Shown in pieces: positions 1-8,639 of a stretch of DNA of 64,000 bases (the first letter of the stretch is position 1; the number at the start of each line of letters is the position of its first letter). The stretch comes from Thiobacillus sp. (GTDB taxonomy: Bacteria; Pseudomonadota; Gammaproteobacteria; Burkholderiales; Thiobacillaceae). The notes under the pieces are model-generated. The model ran no database searches, was not told the origin of the DNA, and saw only the letters and a list, made by a program, of their open reading frames with translations. The translations under genes and the position numbers were made by a program. The stretch is from positions 62,001-126,000 of the forward strand of contig NZ_JAUYRI010000007.1 in the NCBI RefSeq assembly GCF_030696885.1. Direction: 5' to 3'.

Positions 1-515
1 AAGCCGAGGCCCGCGACAACATCCGCGCCACCGCCGTCCGGCTGGCACGCGACGACGGCCTGTTCGAGCTGATTCCGGCGCCGGCACTGGCCGCCGCCGA
101 GCTCGACCACCTCGACGCCCACATCGGCCTGTATGACCGCGTCGCGCAGTCGGTGTTCGTCTATGGCCGCGGCGAACAGGCCGCCTGGGCGCACAAGAAG
201 CACGAATTCGACTATACCGTCGGTCCAGGTCTCGCCTTCCTGCGCGAGCAGACCGGCGCCGATGCCGCGCTGATCGTGCTGGGATCCGATTTCATCTCCT
301 CCGGCGGCCGCCGCGCGGCCTTCATCGCCGGTCTCGCGCTCGGCATCGTGATGCCGCTGGGCCAGGCCTTCATCACGGCCGGTGTGGTGGACCTGAAAAC
401 CGGCGACGTGCAGTGGATGAGCTTCGATTCCAGCAGCAGCAAGGATACGCGCAAGCCGGCCGACGTCGACGCGCTGATGCGCGACCTCTACCAGACCTGG
501 CCCGGGCCGCGATGA
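1..515 (+). CDS. Unknown protein, 5'-truncated by the window edge
   Basis: The frame is open from base 3 to a TGA at 513-515, so about 170 codons of the C-terminal part are visible and the start lies to the left of the window. The TGA overlaps the ATG of the next gene (ATGA), which implies translational coupling with the M48 protease. I do not recognise the family. A glycine- and alanine-rich hydrophobic stretch (about bases 300-390) is followed by the segment VVDLKTGDVQWMSFD. That ending recalls secreted or lipoprotein families of the CsgG/DUF799 kind, but this is an impression, not an assignment. The context suggests a cell-envelope role. Confidence 0.7.
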   Translation, partial: AEARDNIRATAVRLARDDGLFELIPAPALAAAELDHLDAHIGLYDRVAQSVFVYGRGEQAAWAHKKHEFDYTVGPGLAFLREQTGADAALIVLGSDFISSGGRRAAFIAGLALGIVMPLGQAFITAGVVDLKTGDVQWMSFDSSSSKDTRKPADVDALMRDLYQTWPGPR

Positions 516-1672
516 GGCGCGGGCTGAGCCTGGCGCTGGCGTGCGCCCTGGCCCTGCCAGCCCAGGCCGACACGGTGCTGCCCTGGGCCGATGCTGCCGA
601 AACCCGCGAACTGGCATCCGACGAGAAAGGCCTGTGGCAGGAGGCGGACGAATTCGACCGCGCACTGGTACGGGCCGGCCGCGTCAACACCGATCCCGCG
701 CTGACCGCGTATCTGCAGGGGATCATGGATCGGCTCTATCCCGAATTCAAGGATCGCCTGCGGGTGCGCCTGCTGAACGCCCAGCAGATCAACGCCTTTG
801 CACTGCCCAATGGCAGCATCTACGTCAACGCCGGCCTGATTGCCCGCTTCGAGAACGAGGCCCAGCTCGCCACGGTGCTGGCGCACGAAGGTGCCCATTT
901 CACTCACCGCCACTCGCTGCAGCAGGTCGAGCGCTTGCGCAACGCCGCCGCCTTCGCGCTGGTGGTGGCCATGCTGGGGGTGCCGCTGGTCGGTGACCTC
1001 GTCGCGCTGTCGTCGATGTTCGGCTATTCGCGTGAGCATGAGCGCGAGGCCGACGTCATCGGCTACCAGCGTCTGGTCGCTGCCGGCTACGCCGCGCGCG
1101 AGACGATCCGCACCTTCGAGCACCTGCAGGCCGAGATCAAGGCGGCCGACATCAACGAGCCCTACTTCTTTGCCAGCCATCCCCGACTGCAAGAGCGCAT
1201 CGACAGCTTCAATACGCTGATCCGCGACAGTGACAACGGCGAAACCGCACGTGAACGCTTCACCGAAACCACCGCGGGGCTGCGCCTGGCCTCGTTGGCG
1301 GGCGACCTGGCCGCTTACCGCTACAAGCAGATTATCCTGATGCTGAGCAACCCCGCCACCCGCCGCGAATATCCGCCCGAAGCCTCGTATTTCCTCGGCG
1401 AAGCCTACCGGCTGCGCAACGAGGCCGGCGACGAAGCTGCCGCCGAGCGCGAATTCAAGCTCGCGATCGAGACCGCCCCGCATTACGCGCCACCGCACCG
1501 GGCGCTCGGCCTGCTCCATTTCAAGCGCGGCGACAGCGGTGAGGCCGCCACGCGCCTGCGTCATTACCTCACGCTCGACCCCGGCGCTGCCGACCGTACC
1601 TACGTCGAGTACTACATCACGCTCATGGACAGCCCGGCGCCCGCGGGCAATAATTTGCCCAAAGCCGAATAA
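512..1672 (+). CDS. Secreted M48-family zinc metalloprotease with C-terminal TPR-like region
   Basis: The 386-residue protein opens with a clear signal peptide (about residues 1-19, ending in AQA), so it acts in the periplasm. The zinc site HEGAH is at residues 125-129, and the third ligand is Glu179 in the segment EHEREAD. Both match the M48B group (BepA/LoiP-like), which degrades or helps assemble outer-membrane proteins. The last 130 residues are alpha-helical and TPR-like, as in BepA. The ATG at 512 was chosen because it begins the signal peptide and overlaps the upstream stop; the frame is open further upstream but that part lies inside the previous gene. The substrate cannot be read from sequence. 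Confidence 0.92.
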   Translation: MRRGLSLALACALALPAQADTVLPWADAAETRELASDEKGLWQEADEFDRALVRAGRVNTDPALTAYLQGIMDRLYPEFKDRLRVRLLNAQQINAFALPNGSIYVNAGLIARFENEAQLATVLAHEGAHFTHRHSLQQVERLRNAAAFALVVAMLGVPLVGDLVALSSMFGYSREHEREADVIGYQRLVAAGYAARETIRTFEHLQAEIKAADINEPYFFASHPRLQERIDSFNTLIRDSDNGETARERFTETTAGLRLASLAGDLAAYRYKQIILMLSNPATRREYPPEASYFLGEAYRLRNEAGDEAAAEREFKLAIETAPHYAPPHRALGLLHFKRGDSGEAATRLRHYLTLDPGAADRTYVEYYITLMDSPAPAGNNLPKAE

Positions 1673-1677
1673 ACCCC

Positions 1678-2697
1678 ATGAGCGCCCCCCTCAACCCCTC
1701 CGAGTCCGACCCCCTCGCCGCCGCGGCGGGTGAGGGCCTCTATCAACGCATTTTCGAGTTCGCCCCGGATGCCCTCCTGGTGGTCGATGCGGAAGGACAC
1801 ATCACCCTGGCCAACGCCCATAGCGAAACCCTGTTCGGCTACACGCGCAGCGAACTCCTCGGCCAGGCCATCGAAAAACTGGTGCCCGCACGCTTCGCCA
1901 CGCACCACGCTCAGCACCGCGCCCACTTCAAAACCTCTGCCCACAGTCGGCAGATGGGGGCGGCCACCGAACTGTGCGCGCTGCACAAGAGCGGCCATGA
2001 GTTCCCGGTCGACATCATGCTGAGCCCGATGCAGGCCGACGGCCAGGGGCTCACCCTGTGCGTTGTGCGCGACATCACCGAGCGCAAGGCCGCGCAGGAC
2101 GCGCTCGAGCGGCAGACGGAGGAACTCCGCCGCCTGCATGCCGAACTGGAACTGCTGGCCAACCACGACGGCCTCACCGGGCTATTCAACTGGCGCGCGT
2201 TCTACGAGCACACTGGGCAGATGCTCAAGATCGCCCACCGGCGCCGGGAAAACGTGACCCTGCTGCTGCTCGACCTCGACCATTTCAAGTCGATCAATGA
2301 CCGCTTCGGCCATCCCGAAGGCGACCGTGTGCTGCAAGCGGTCGCCGCGGCGCTGCGGGAAACCGCACGCGACAACGATATCGTGGCGCGCCACGGCGGC
2401 GAAGAATTCGTCGTGGCCGCGCTCGGGCTCAGCGCGGAGGAAGGCCTGGTCGCGGCGGAGCGTCTGCGCGCCGCCGTTGCCGCGATCGAAAACCTGAAGC
2501 GCCCCATCACGGTCAGCGTCGGCGTCGCCACCCTGCCGCCGCAACCGAACAAGCATGTCGACCCGCGTGCGCTTGCCGAGCTGCTCGACCAGGCCGATCA
2601 GGCACTCTATGTCGCCAAGAACAACGGCCGCAACCAGGTCTGGCACTACGATCCGCTCGGCCCGCCGGCGCAGGCCCATCAGACTCCCGCCGCATGA
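1678..2697 (+). CDS. PAS-GGDEF diguanylate cyclase
   Basis: The 339-residue protein has an N-terminal PAS domain (about residues 20-140, ending in the typical VVRDITERK), a short coiled coil, and a GGDEF domain (about 165-325). The active-site motif is GGEEF at residues 240-244. An RDND inhibitory-site motif sits five residues before it, so the enzyme should synthesise cyclic di-GMP from GTP and be product-inhibited. There is no membrane segment, so it is a cytosolic sensor; no ligand for the PAS is apparent. It begins five bases after the protease stop, and its own stop overlaps the next start, so it belongs to the same transcript. Confidence 0.95.
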   Translation: MSAPLNPSESDPLAAAAGEGLYQRIFEFAPDALLVVDAEGHITLANAHSETLFGYTRSELLGQAIEKLVPARFATHHAQHRAHFKTSAHSRQMGAATELCALHKSGHEFPVDIMLSPMQADGQGLTLCVVRDITERKAAQDALERQTEELRRLHAELELLANHDGLTGLFNWRAFYEHTGQMLKIAHRRRENVTLLLLDLDHFKSINDRFGHPEGDRVLQAVAAALRETARDNDIVARHGGEEFVVAALGLSAEEGLVAAERLRAAVAAIENLKRPITVSVGVATLPPQPNKHVDPRALAELLDQADQALYVAKNNGRNQVWHYDPLGPPAQAHQTPAA

Positions 2698-3290
2698 GGG
2701 CACCGCCCCGCGGCTCCTGCCTTGCGCGGCGCGCAGGGCGCGGCCTCACCATCGGCCTCCTGCTCGCCAGTCTGGCGGCCTGCACCCCCTGGGCCCGCGT
2801 CGACCCCGGCAGCCGCCACGAAAGCAAACGCAACGACTACAGCCTCGAACTGCCGCTCGGCTGGGTCAGGCGCACCGCCGACGCCAACGATTACTTCGTC
2901 ACCCGCGACGGCCCGGCACTCAATTACATCGTCGTCAACCGCCAGCCGCACGACCGCAAGCTGCCGCGCACCCAACGCGAGACGCGTGCCGACATGCTGC
3001 CGCACGAGCTTGCCGAGCTCGCCCTCGCCGAATGGAAAAACACCGCGGCCACCGCCAACCTCGAGCTGCTCGCCAGCACGCCGATCATGCTCGGGGGCAG
3101 GCCCGCCGCCCGTGTGCACATCCGCTACCGCAACGAGCGCGGGCTGCCGATCGAGCGCGTGCTGGTCAGCCTTGTCGACACCCGGGGCCGGCTGTCGCTC
3201 CTGTATGAAGCGCCGACGATCGTCTATTTTCAGCGCGGACTGGCGGATTTTGAATCCCTGCTGGCCAGCGTGCGCTTTCAGCAGAAATAA
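2694..3290 (+). CDS. Predicted lipoprotein of unknown function
   Basis: The 198-residue protein has a positively charged N-terminus, a hydrophobic stretch and a lipobox ending LAAC with the acylated cysteine at about residue 30, so it should be anchored in the outer or inner membrane. The rest is soluble, contains no motif I recognise, and looks like a single mixed alpha/beta domain similar in size to PsbP/DcrB-like periplasmic lipoproteins. Its start overlaps the GGDEF stop by four bases (ATGA), and a strong terminator follows immediately, so it closes the operon. Confidence 0.8.
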   Translation: MRAPPRGSCLARRAGRGLTIGLLLASLAACTPWARVDPGSRHESKRNDYSLELPLGWVRRTADANDYFVTRDGPALNYIVVNRQPHDRKLPRTQRETRADMLPHELAELALAEWKNTAATANLELLASTPIMLGGRPAARVHIRYRNERGLPIERVLVSLVDTRGRLSLLYEAPTIVYFQRGLADFESLLASVRFQQK

Positions 3291-3296
3291 CAGACG

Positions 3297-3330
3297 AAAA
3301 AAGGGGGGTTTCACGTGAAACCCCCCCTTT
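3297..3330. terminator. Bidirectional rho-independent terminator
   Basis: An A-run, six G, and the perfect palindrome TTTCACGTGAAA are followed by seven C and three T. The hairpin has a run of A on one side and T on the other, so it can stop transcription of the lipoprotein operon from the left and of the convergent RNA helicase from the right. Confidence 0.85.
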
Positions 3331-3354
3331 CATTGCTGCAGATCGTGCGGGCGA

Positions 3355-5004
3355 TCAGTCCTTGAAGCGGCCCCGCACCCCGACGCGGTTGCCACCGCCC
3401 CGGTTTTCCGGGCCGCCGCTGCGCGGCTGGCCGGGGCGCGCGCTGTTACCACGGTCGCCGTAGCTGCGGCCGGTCGATGCCTTGGCGGCCTTCGCCTCGC
3501 GCTCACGCTTTTCCCAGTATTCCACGCTGTTACCGTTGACTTCGGGCTTGGGCGCGGCCGCGGCGCCGCGATACGCGTCATTGTGCTGCGGCGGGCGTTG
3601 CTCCTGGTTCATGCGCGGCACGTCGGACGGGCCGCGGGCCGCCTGCTCGAAGCGGTTGCCGCGCGGCGCGCCACTGCGCGGACGGTCCGCCGCGGCGGGA
3701 CGCGCATCGGCACGGTAGCCACGGTCACGGTTGTCGCGACTGTCACCACGCGGCGGACGGTCGCCATAGCTGCGCGGTTCGCTGCGCTTGTCGCCAAAGC
3801 CGCCGCGCGGACCCGCATTGCTGCGCGGACGCCCCGTCGACGCCGGGCGGCCGGAAGACGGCTTCTGGGTCGGCTCCAGGCCCGGCAGCGTGTGCACCTC
3901 GATGCGGTTGCCGGTGTAGCGTTCGATATTCTTCACCAGCCCGCTTTCGCGCATGCCGGCAAAGCTCACCGCAATGCCGGTGCGGCCGGCGCGGCCGGTG
4001 CGGCCGATGCGGTGAACGTAGTCCTCGGCCTGCCGCGGCAGATCGAAGTTGATCACATGGCTGATGCCGGCCACGTCGATGCCGCGCGCGGCCACGTCGG
4101 TGGCGACCAGCACCTTGGTGCGGCCTTCGCGCAGACGCTGCAGCGCGCGGTTGCGCTGACCCTGCTGCATGTCGCCATGCAGCGCGTCGGAGGCAAAGCC
4201 GCTCTCGGACAGCAGGTCGGAAATTTCCTCGGTGCTGCGCTTGGTCGATGCAAACACGATGGCCTGCGTCATGTCCACGTCGCGCAACAGCGCGTCGAGC
4301 AGACGGTTCTTGTGGTCCATGTTGTCGGCAAACAGCAGGCGCTGCTCGATCTTCGATTCGGTGTGCGGCACCGCCTCGATTTCGATGCGCTGCGCGTCGC
4401 GGGTGAGTTCGCGCGCCAGGTTGCCCACCACGCCGTCGAGCGTGGCCGAGAACAACAGCGTCTGGCGCTCTTTCGGGCAGCGCGCGGCGATCGCCTTGAT
4501 GTCGTCGACAAAGCCCATGTCCAGCATGCGGTCGGCTTCGTCGAGCACCAGCACTTCCAGACGCGAGAAGTCGATCTTGCCGCGCTCAAGGTGATCGATC
4601 AGGCGGCCGGGCGTGGCCACCACGATGTCCACCGGTTGGCTCAAACGCTTGAGCTGCAGGCCATACGGCGAGCCGCCGACCAGGCAGGCGGTGCGGAAAC
4701 GACGCATGTCCTTGCCGTACGTGATGGCGGCTTTTTCGACCTGCAGCGCGAGTTCGCGCGTCGGGGTCAGCACCAGCACGCGCGGGCCCATGCTCTTGAC
4801 GGTCGGCTCGGCCAGCATGCGCTGGATCGACGGCAGGATGAACGCTGCGGTCTTGCCGCTGCCGGTGTGCGAGGACACCAGCAGATCGCGCCCGGTCAGC
4901 GCGGCGGGAATCGCCAGCGTCTGGACCGGCGTGGCGTTTTCGTAGCCGGCGCTGACAACGGATTTAAGGATGAGGGGATCAAGCCCCAATTCGGAAAAGC
5001 TCAT
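3355..5004 (-). CDS. rhlE: DEAD-box ATP-dependent RNA helicase, RhlE type
   Basis: The 549-residue protein has the full DEAD-box core: a Q-motif region near residue 27, Walker A HTGSGKT (46-52), the DEAD motif in VLDEADRMLDMGF, SAT in LLFSATLDG, and the C-terminal HRIGRTGRAG arginine-finger motif. The N-terminus MSFSELGLDPLIL matches RhlE. The last 170 residues are low-complexity and rich in Gly, Arg, Asp and Pro, a common RNA-binding tail. I chose the ATG at 5004 over an in-frame extension of 13 residues because it begins the conserved N-terminus. It remodels RNA structures, typically during ribosome assembly or RNA decay in the cold. A 320-base leader region precedes it. Confidence 0.95.
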   Translation of the reverse strand: MSFSELGLDPLILKSVVSAGYENATPVQTLAIPAALTGRDLLVSSHTGSGKTAAFILPSIQRMLAEPTVKSMGPRVLVLTPTRELALQVEKAAITYGKDMRRFRTACLVGGSPYGLQLKRLSQPVDIVVATPGRLIDHLERGKIDFSRLEVLVLDEADRMLDMGFVDDIKAIAARCPKERQTLLFSATLDGVVGNLARELTRDAQRIEIEAVPHTESKIEQRLLFADNMDHKNRLLDALLRDVDMTQAIVFASTKRSTEEISDLLSESGFASDALHGDMQQGQRNRALQRLREGRTKVLVATDVAARGIDVAGISHVINFDLPRQAEDYVHRIGRTGRAGRTGIAVSFAGMRESGLVKNIERYTGNRIEVHTLPGLEPTQKPSSGRPASTGRPRSNAGPRGGFGDKRSEPRSYGDRPPRGDSRDNRDRGYRADARPAAADRPRSGAPRGNRFEQAARGPSDVPRMNQEQRPPQHNDAYRGAAAAPKPEVNGNSVEYWEKREREAKAAKASTGRSYGDRGNSARPGQPRSGGPENRGGGNRVGVRGRFKD

Positions 5005-5324
5005 GGCAAACCTTTTTTCTGTGCGCACAAACGCGCATAACAAACCTGCGCCCGGTTCAAAACCAGACAGGTCACAAAATACGAACCGGATTGATGCGGC
5101 GTTCAGAAAACGCCCAACGGGTCGCGTCGATCACATCGGCGCCAACCACAAGACTTGTCACGGCCGGTTGCGATAAAACACCGGCGGTACAAAAGAGAGG
5201 TCGAAGACGATGGGGCTGTGAGAACAGTCCCGAGGCACGGCGGCAAAAAATCTGGCCTGCCCACTGCTGTATGCACAACTCGACGGAGTTTATCAGGAAA
5301 CGCTGATTTTCCCGAGTTTTATTT
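5005..5324 (-). other. Non-coding region upstream of the RNA helicase
   Basis: About 320 bases separate the helicase start from the stop of the ABC exporter that precedes it on the same strand. I see no convincing gene here; the longest minus-strand frame lacks family features and codon structure. The stretch is long enough for a promoter and a sizeable 5' leader of the helicase mRNA, as is known for cold-inducible helicases, but I found no standard riboswitch or cold-box motif. Confidence 0.4.
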
Positions 5325-7100
5325 TCAGGCCGGATGATACAGCTTGTGATACAGCCCGCCACGGCCGATCAGTTCGTCGTGTCCGCCGGCTTCCACCACG
5401 CGGCCGTTCTCGAAAACCAGGATGCGGTCGGCCTGCTTCACCGCGGACAGGCGGTGCGCAATGATCAGCGTTGTGCGACCGGCGAGGAAGGTGTGCATGG
5501 CAAGATGCAGTCGGCGTTCAGTGTCGCTGTCGAGCGCCGAGGTGGCCTCGTCGAGGATAACAATGCTGGGTCGGGCGACGATCATGCGCGCGATCGCCAA
5601 GCGCTGCCGCTGGCCGCCCGACATGCGCACGCCCTGGCGCCCCACCACCGTATCGAGCGCGTGCGGCAGGTCGGCGATGGTGTCCTTCAACTGGGCGATA
5701 TCCAGCGCCTGCCACAGCGTGGCGTCGTCAACCTCGCGCCCCAGGGTGAGGTTGGCGCGCACGCTGTCGTTGAACAGCACCGGGTGCTGCAGCACTACGC
5801 CGACATGCTCGCGCACCGTCTCCCAGCCGATTTCGGTCACCGGGACGTCGCCGTACAGGATCCGCCCCGCCTTCACCGGGTACAGTCCCAGCAGCGCCTG
5901 CACCAGGGTCGACTTGCCGCCGCCGGAAGCACCCACCAGCGCCACTTTCTCGCCCGGCGCCACCACCAGGCTGACGTCGTCGAGTACCGTCTCGCCCGCA
6001 TCGTAGGCAAAGCTGACGTGATCAAGCGTAATCCCAACCGTGGGCTCGCCGGCAAAGGGGTCGCGCAATGCCGGGTGCTGCGGCTCGCCGGCAAGACCGA
6101 GCAGCGCATTGATGCGCCCCAGCGCGGCGTTGGCGGCATACCAGGCGTACTGCATGTTCACCAGTTCCTGCACCGGCGTCATCATGAACCAGAGGTAGCC
6201 GAACACCGCCAGCATCTCGCCGATGGAGAGATCGGAAAACACCACCATCAGCATCGCGCCGGCGCGGAAGGCGTCGAAGCCGACGAGGAAGATGAAGAAG
6301 GAAAACCGGCTCATCGCATCCGACTTCCAGGCGAAGGCCGCCGCGTGCCGGCGGATATCGGCGGCCTTGTCGGTTACCCGCGCCAGGTAATGCTTCTCGC
6401 GATTCATCGCGCGGATCTGGGTCAGCGCATCGAGCGTTTCGGCAAGGGCGTCCTGGAACACTTCGAAAGCGCGGTTCTCGTGCTTTTTCAGATCCTTTAC
6501 CCGCTTGCCGAGCCGGGTGGAGAACAGAATCACGACGGGGTTCAGGAGCAGGATAAACAGCGCCAGCTGCCAGTGCATCCAGAACAGCACGCCGGCGACG
6601 CCAACCAGCGTCAGCACCGACACCACAAAGCCGGAAACCGACGCGCCGAGGAAGCTGTCGATGGCATTCAGATCGGTGACGAAATGCGAGGTCACCCGCC
6701 CCGCCCCCACGGTCTCGAACTGCGACAGCGCGATTCTGGAAAGCCGGTTCAGCATGCGCACACGGATTCGATACACCACGTCCTTCGCCAGCAGCGAGAA
6801 GCTGCGCCCCTGCCACACGTTGAGCAGGATGGCCGCCAGCCGCAGCACCACCGACAGCAGCAATGCCGCGCCGATGAACAGCACCGGTCCGTGCCAGGCA
6901 ACCGGAAACCACGCGCCGATAGCGGCGACCATCCTGCCCGGATGGTGCAGCAGCACCTCGTCGACCATCAGCGGCAGCAAGAGCGGGATCGGCACCGAGG
7001 CCACCACCGCCAACAAGGCAATGATATTGGCCAGCAGCAGGCGCCGGCGGTGGGTCTTGAGTTCGTCGGCGATGCCGCGCCAGCTCAGCATGACGCTCAC
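5325..7100 (-). CDS. ABC exporter, fused permease-ATPase, MsbA/LmrA-like
   Basis: The 591-residue half-transporter has about six membrane helices in the first 310 residues and one nucleotide-binding domain. The latter shows Walker [10 protein letters not shown], signature [14 protein letters not shown], Walker B IVILDEAT and the H-loop IIAHRLS, so two copies should form a homodimeric exporter of lipids, drugs or peptides in the inner membrane. The start is a GTG overlapping the mnmE stop (GTGA), so the two genes are translationally coupled. The substrate cannot be told; lipid A-core export by a true MsbA is possible, but no diagnostic residue was recognised. Confidence 0.9.
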   Translation of the reverse strand: MSVMLSWRGIADELKTHRRRLLLANIIALLAVVASVPIPLLLPLMVDEVLLHHPGRMVAAIGAWFPVAWHGPVLFIGAALLLSVVLRLAAILLNVWQGRSFSLLAKDVVYRIRVRMLNRLSRIALSQFETVGAGRVTSHFVTDLNAIDSFLGASVSGFVVSVLTLVGVAGVLFWMHWQLALFILLLNPVVILFSTRLGKRVKDLKKHENRAFEVFQDALAETLDALTQIRAMNREKHYLARVTDKAADIRRHAAAFAWKSDAMSRFSFFIFLVGFDAFRAGAMLMVVFSDLSIGEMLAVFGYLWFMMTPVQELVNMQYAWYAANAALGRINALLGLAGEPQHPALRDPFAGEPTVGITLDHVSFAYDAGETVLDDVSLVVAPGEKVALVGASGGGKSTLVQALLGLYPVKAGRILYGDVPVTEIGWETVREHVGVVLQHPVLFNDSVRANLTLGREVDDATLWQALDIAQLKDTIADLPHALDTVVGRQGVRMSGGQRQRLAIARMIVARPSIVILDEATSALDSDTERRLHLAMHTFLAGRTTLIIAHRLSAVKQADRILVFENGRVVEAGGHDELIGRGGLYHKLYHPA

Positions 7101-8437
7101 TTGCCGATGCAGAATGTGCTGAAGATCTCGCCCAGCAGATCGTCGGCGGTGAATTCGCCGCTGATCTCGGACAGGGCGGATTGCGCCAACCGCAGCTCCT
7201 CGGCAAACAGCTCGAGTTGCGCTGCCGTCGTCCGGGCGGCGGCCAGATGCCCGGCGGCGCGGGAAAGGGCATCGAGATGCCGCGCACGCGCCATGAAGGC
7301 GCCCTCGCCCGCCGCCTGCCAGCCGGCTGTCTCGAGCAGCTTGCTGCGCAGCAGCGCCATCCCGGCACCGGTCCTGGCGGACAGCCAGATCTCGTCACCC
7401 ACCGCACGCGGCGGCTCGCCGCCGACGTCGATCTTGTTGTGGATGGTGAGGCGCGCCACTTGCGGCAGACGTGTCAGGATCGCCGCTTCGCGTTCGCTGA
7501 CGCCATGCGCGGCATCCACCAGCAGCAGTGCCACGTCGGCCTTATCCACTGCCGCCCAGGTGCGCGCAATGCCGATCTTCTCGACCGGGTCGTCCGTGTC
7601 ACGCAGGCCTGCAGTGTCGATGATATGCAGCGGCACGCCCTCGATCTGGATCGCCTCGCGCACGGTGTCGCGCGTGGTGCCGGCGATCTCGGTGACGATC
7701 GCCGCCTCGAACCCGGCCAGCTGGTTCATCAGGCTCGACTTGCCGACGTTCGGCTGGCCGACCAGCACCACCGTCAGGCCTTCGCGCAGCAGCGCCCCCT
7801 GCCGGGCCTGCGCCCGCACGGCCTGCAGGCTGGCGTCGATCGCATCGAGCCGGCCGAAGGCATTGGCCTGCTGCAGAAAATCGATTTCTTCTTCGGGAAA
7901 GTCCAGCGTGGCTTCCACCAGCGTGCGCAGGCGGGTCAGCGCCTCGACCAGTTCGGCGATGCGCGCCGAAAACGCGCCGGACAGCGAGCGCACCGCCGAG
8001 CGCGCCGCCTCGGTCGACGCGGCGTCGATCAGGTCGGCCACCGCCTCGGCCTGCGCCAGATCGAGCTTGCCATTGAGAAAGGCACGGCGGGAAAACTCGC
8101 CCGGCTCGGCCAGGCGTGCGCCAAGTTCGATGCAGCGCTCAAGGATGAGATTCATCACCACCGGGCCGCCGTGACCCTGCAGTTCGAGCACCTGCTCGCC
8201 GGTGAATGAATGCGGCGCAGTGAAATAAAGCGCGATGCCCTCGTCGATCGGCTGGCCGTCGGCATCGAGGAAAGGACAGAGCGTGGCGTGGCGCGGCGCC
8301 GGGATGCGCCCGAGGATGGCTGTCGCCAACGGCGCGATGTCCGCGCCCGACACCCGCACCACCCCCACCCCACCGCGACCGGGCGCGGTGGCGATGGCGG
8401 CGATCAGGTCGGCGGGGATTCTGGAAAGGATCGTCAT
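7097..8437 (-). CDS. mnmE: tRNA uridine-5-carboxymethylaminomethyl modification GTPase MnmE
   Basis: The 446-residue protein has the TrmE N-terminal folate-binding domain ([20 protein letters not shown]), a helical middle and an inserted G domain with GQPNVGKSS and DTAG. It ends in the diagnostic CIGK. With MnmG it places the aminomethyl-type modification on U34 of certain tRNAs. The length matches the family. It usually follows yidC directly, but here an oppositely oriented EAL-domain gene lies between them. The downstream ABC exporter overlaps its stop codon. Confidence 0.97.
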   Translation of the reverse strand: MTILSRIPADLIAAIATAPGRGGVGVVRVSGADIAPLATAILGRIPAPRHATLCPFLDADGQPIDEGIALYFTAPHSFTGEQVLELQGHGGPVVMNLILERCIELGARLAEPGEFSRRAFLNGKLDLAQAEAVADLIDAASTEAARSAVRSLSGAFSARIAELVEALTRLRTLVEATLDFPEEEIDFLQQANAFGRLDAIDASLQAVRAQARQGALLREGLTVVLVGQPNVGKSSLMNQLAGFEAAIVTEIAGTTRDTVREAIQIEGVPLHIIDTAGLRDTDDPVEKIGIARTWAAVDKADVALLLVDAAHGVSEREAAILTRLPQVARLTIHNKIDVGGEPPRAVGDEIWLSARTGAGMALLRSKLLETAGWQAAGEGAFMARARHLDALSRAAGHLAAARTTAAQLELFAEELRLAQSALSEISGEFTADDLLGEIFSTFCIGK

Positions 8438-8639
8438 CGGCTGCGGGAAGGAAGGCGCAGAAGCCCAAAAGCCTCGACGGTCATTGTAATTGTAACGTGA
8501 GCCTGGCTGCGCCCGTCATAACCGAAAGCGCCCGGGCCTATTTGCCCGAATGGCTTAATTTACGGTTATTTATGTCGTTATTTTCTGACGATGTGTCACG
8601 CTTCGGTAAATCTCAGTTCATCCACCCTCGACCTCGCCC

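Noticed and set aside
5072-5362. Possible 96-residue gene upstream of the RNA helicase
   Set aside because: It overlaps the end of the ABC exporter, lacks a ribosome-binding site and shows no recognisable domain; kept only as a non-coding leader region.
5334-8174. Very long open frame on the plus strand opposite the ABC exporter and mnmE
   Set aside because: It mirrors two well-recognised genes on the minus strand, has no family features, and is explained by high G+C codon bias in the antisense frame.
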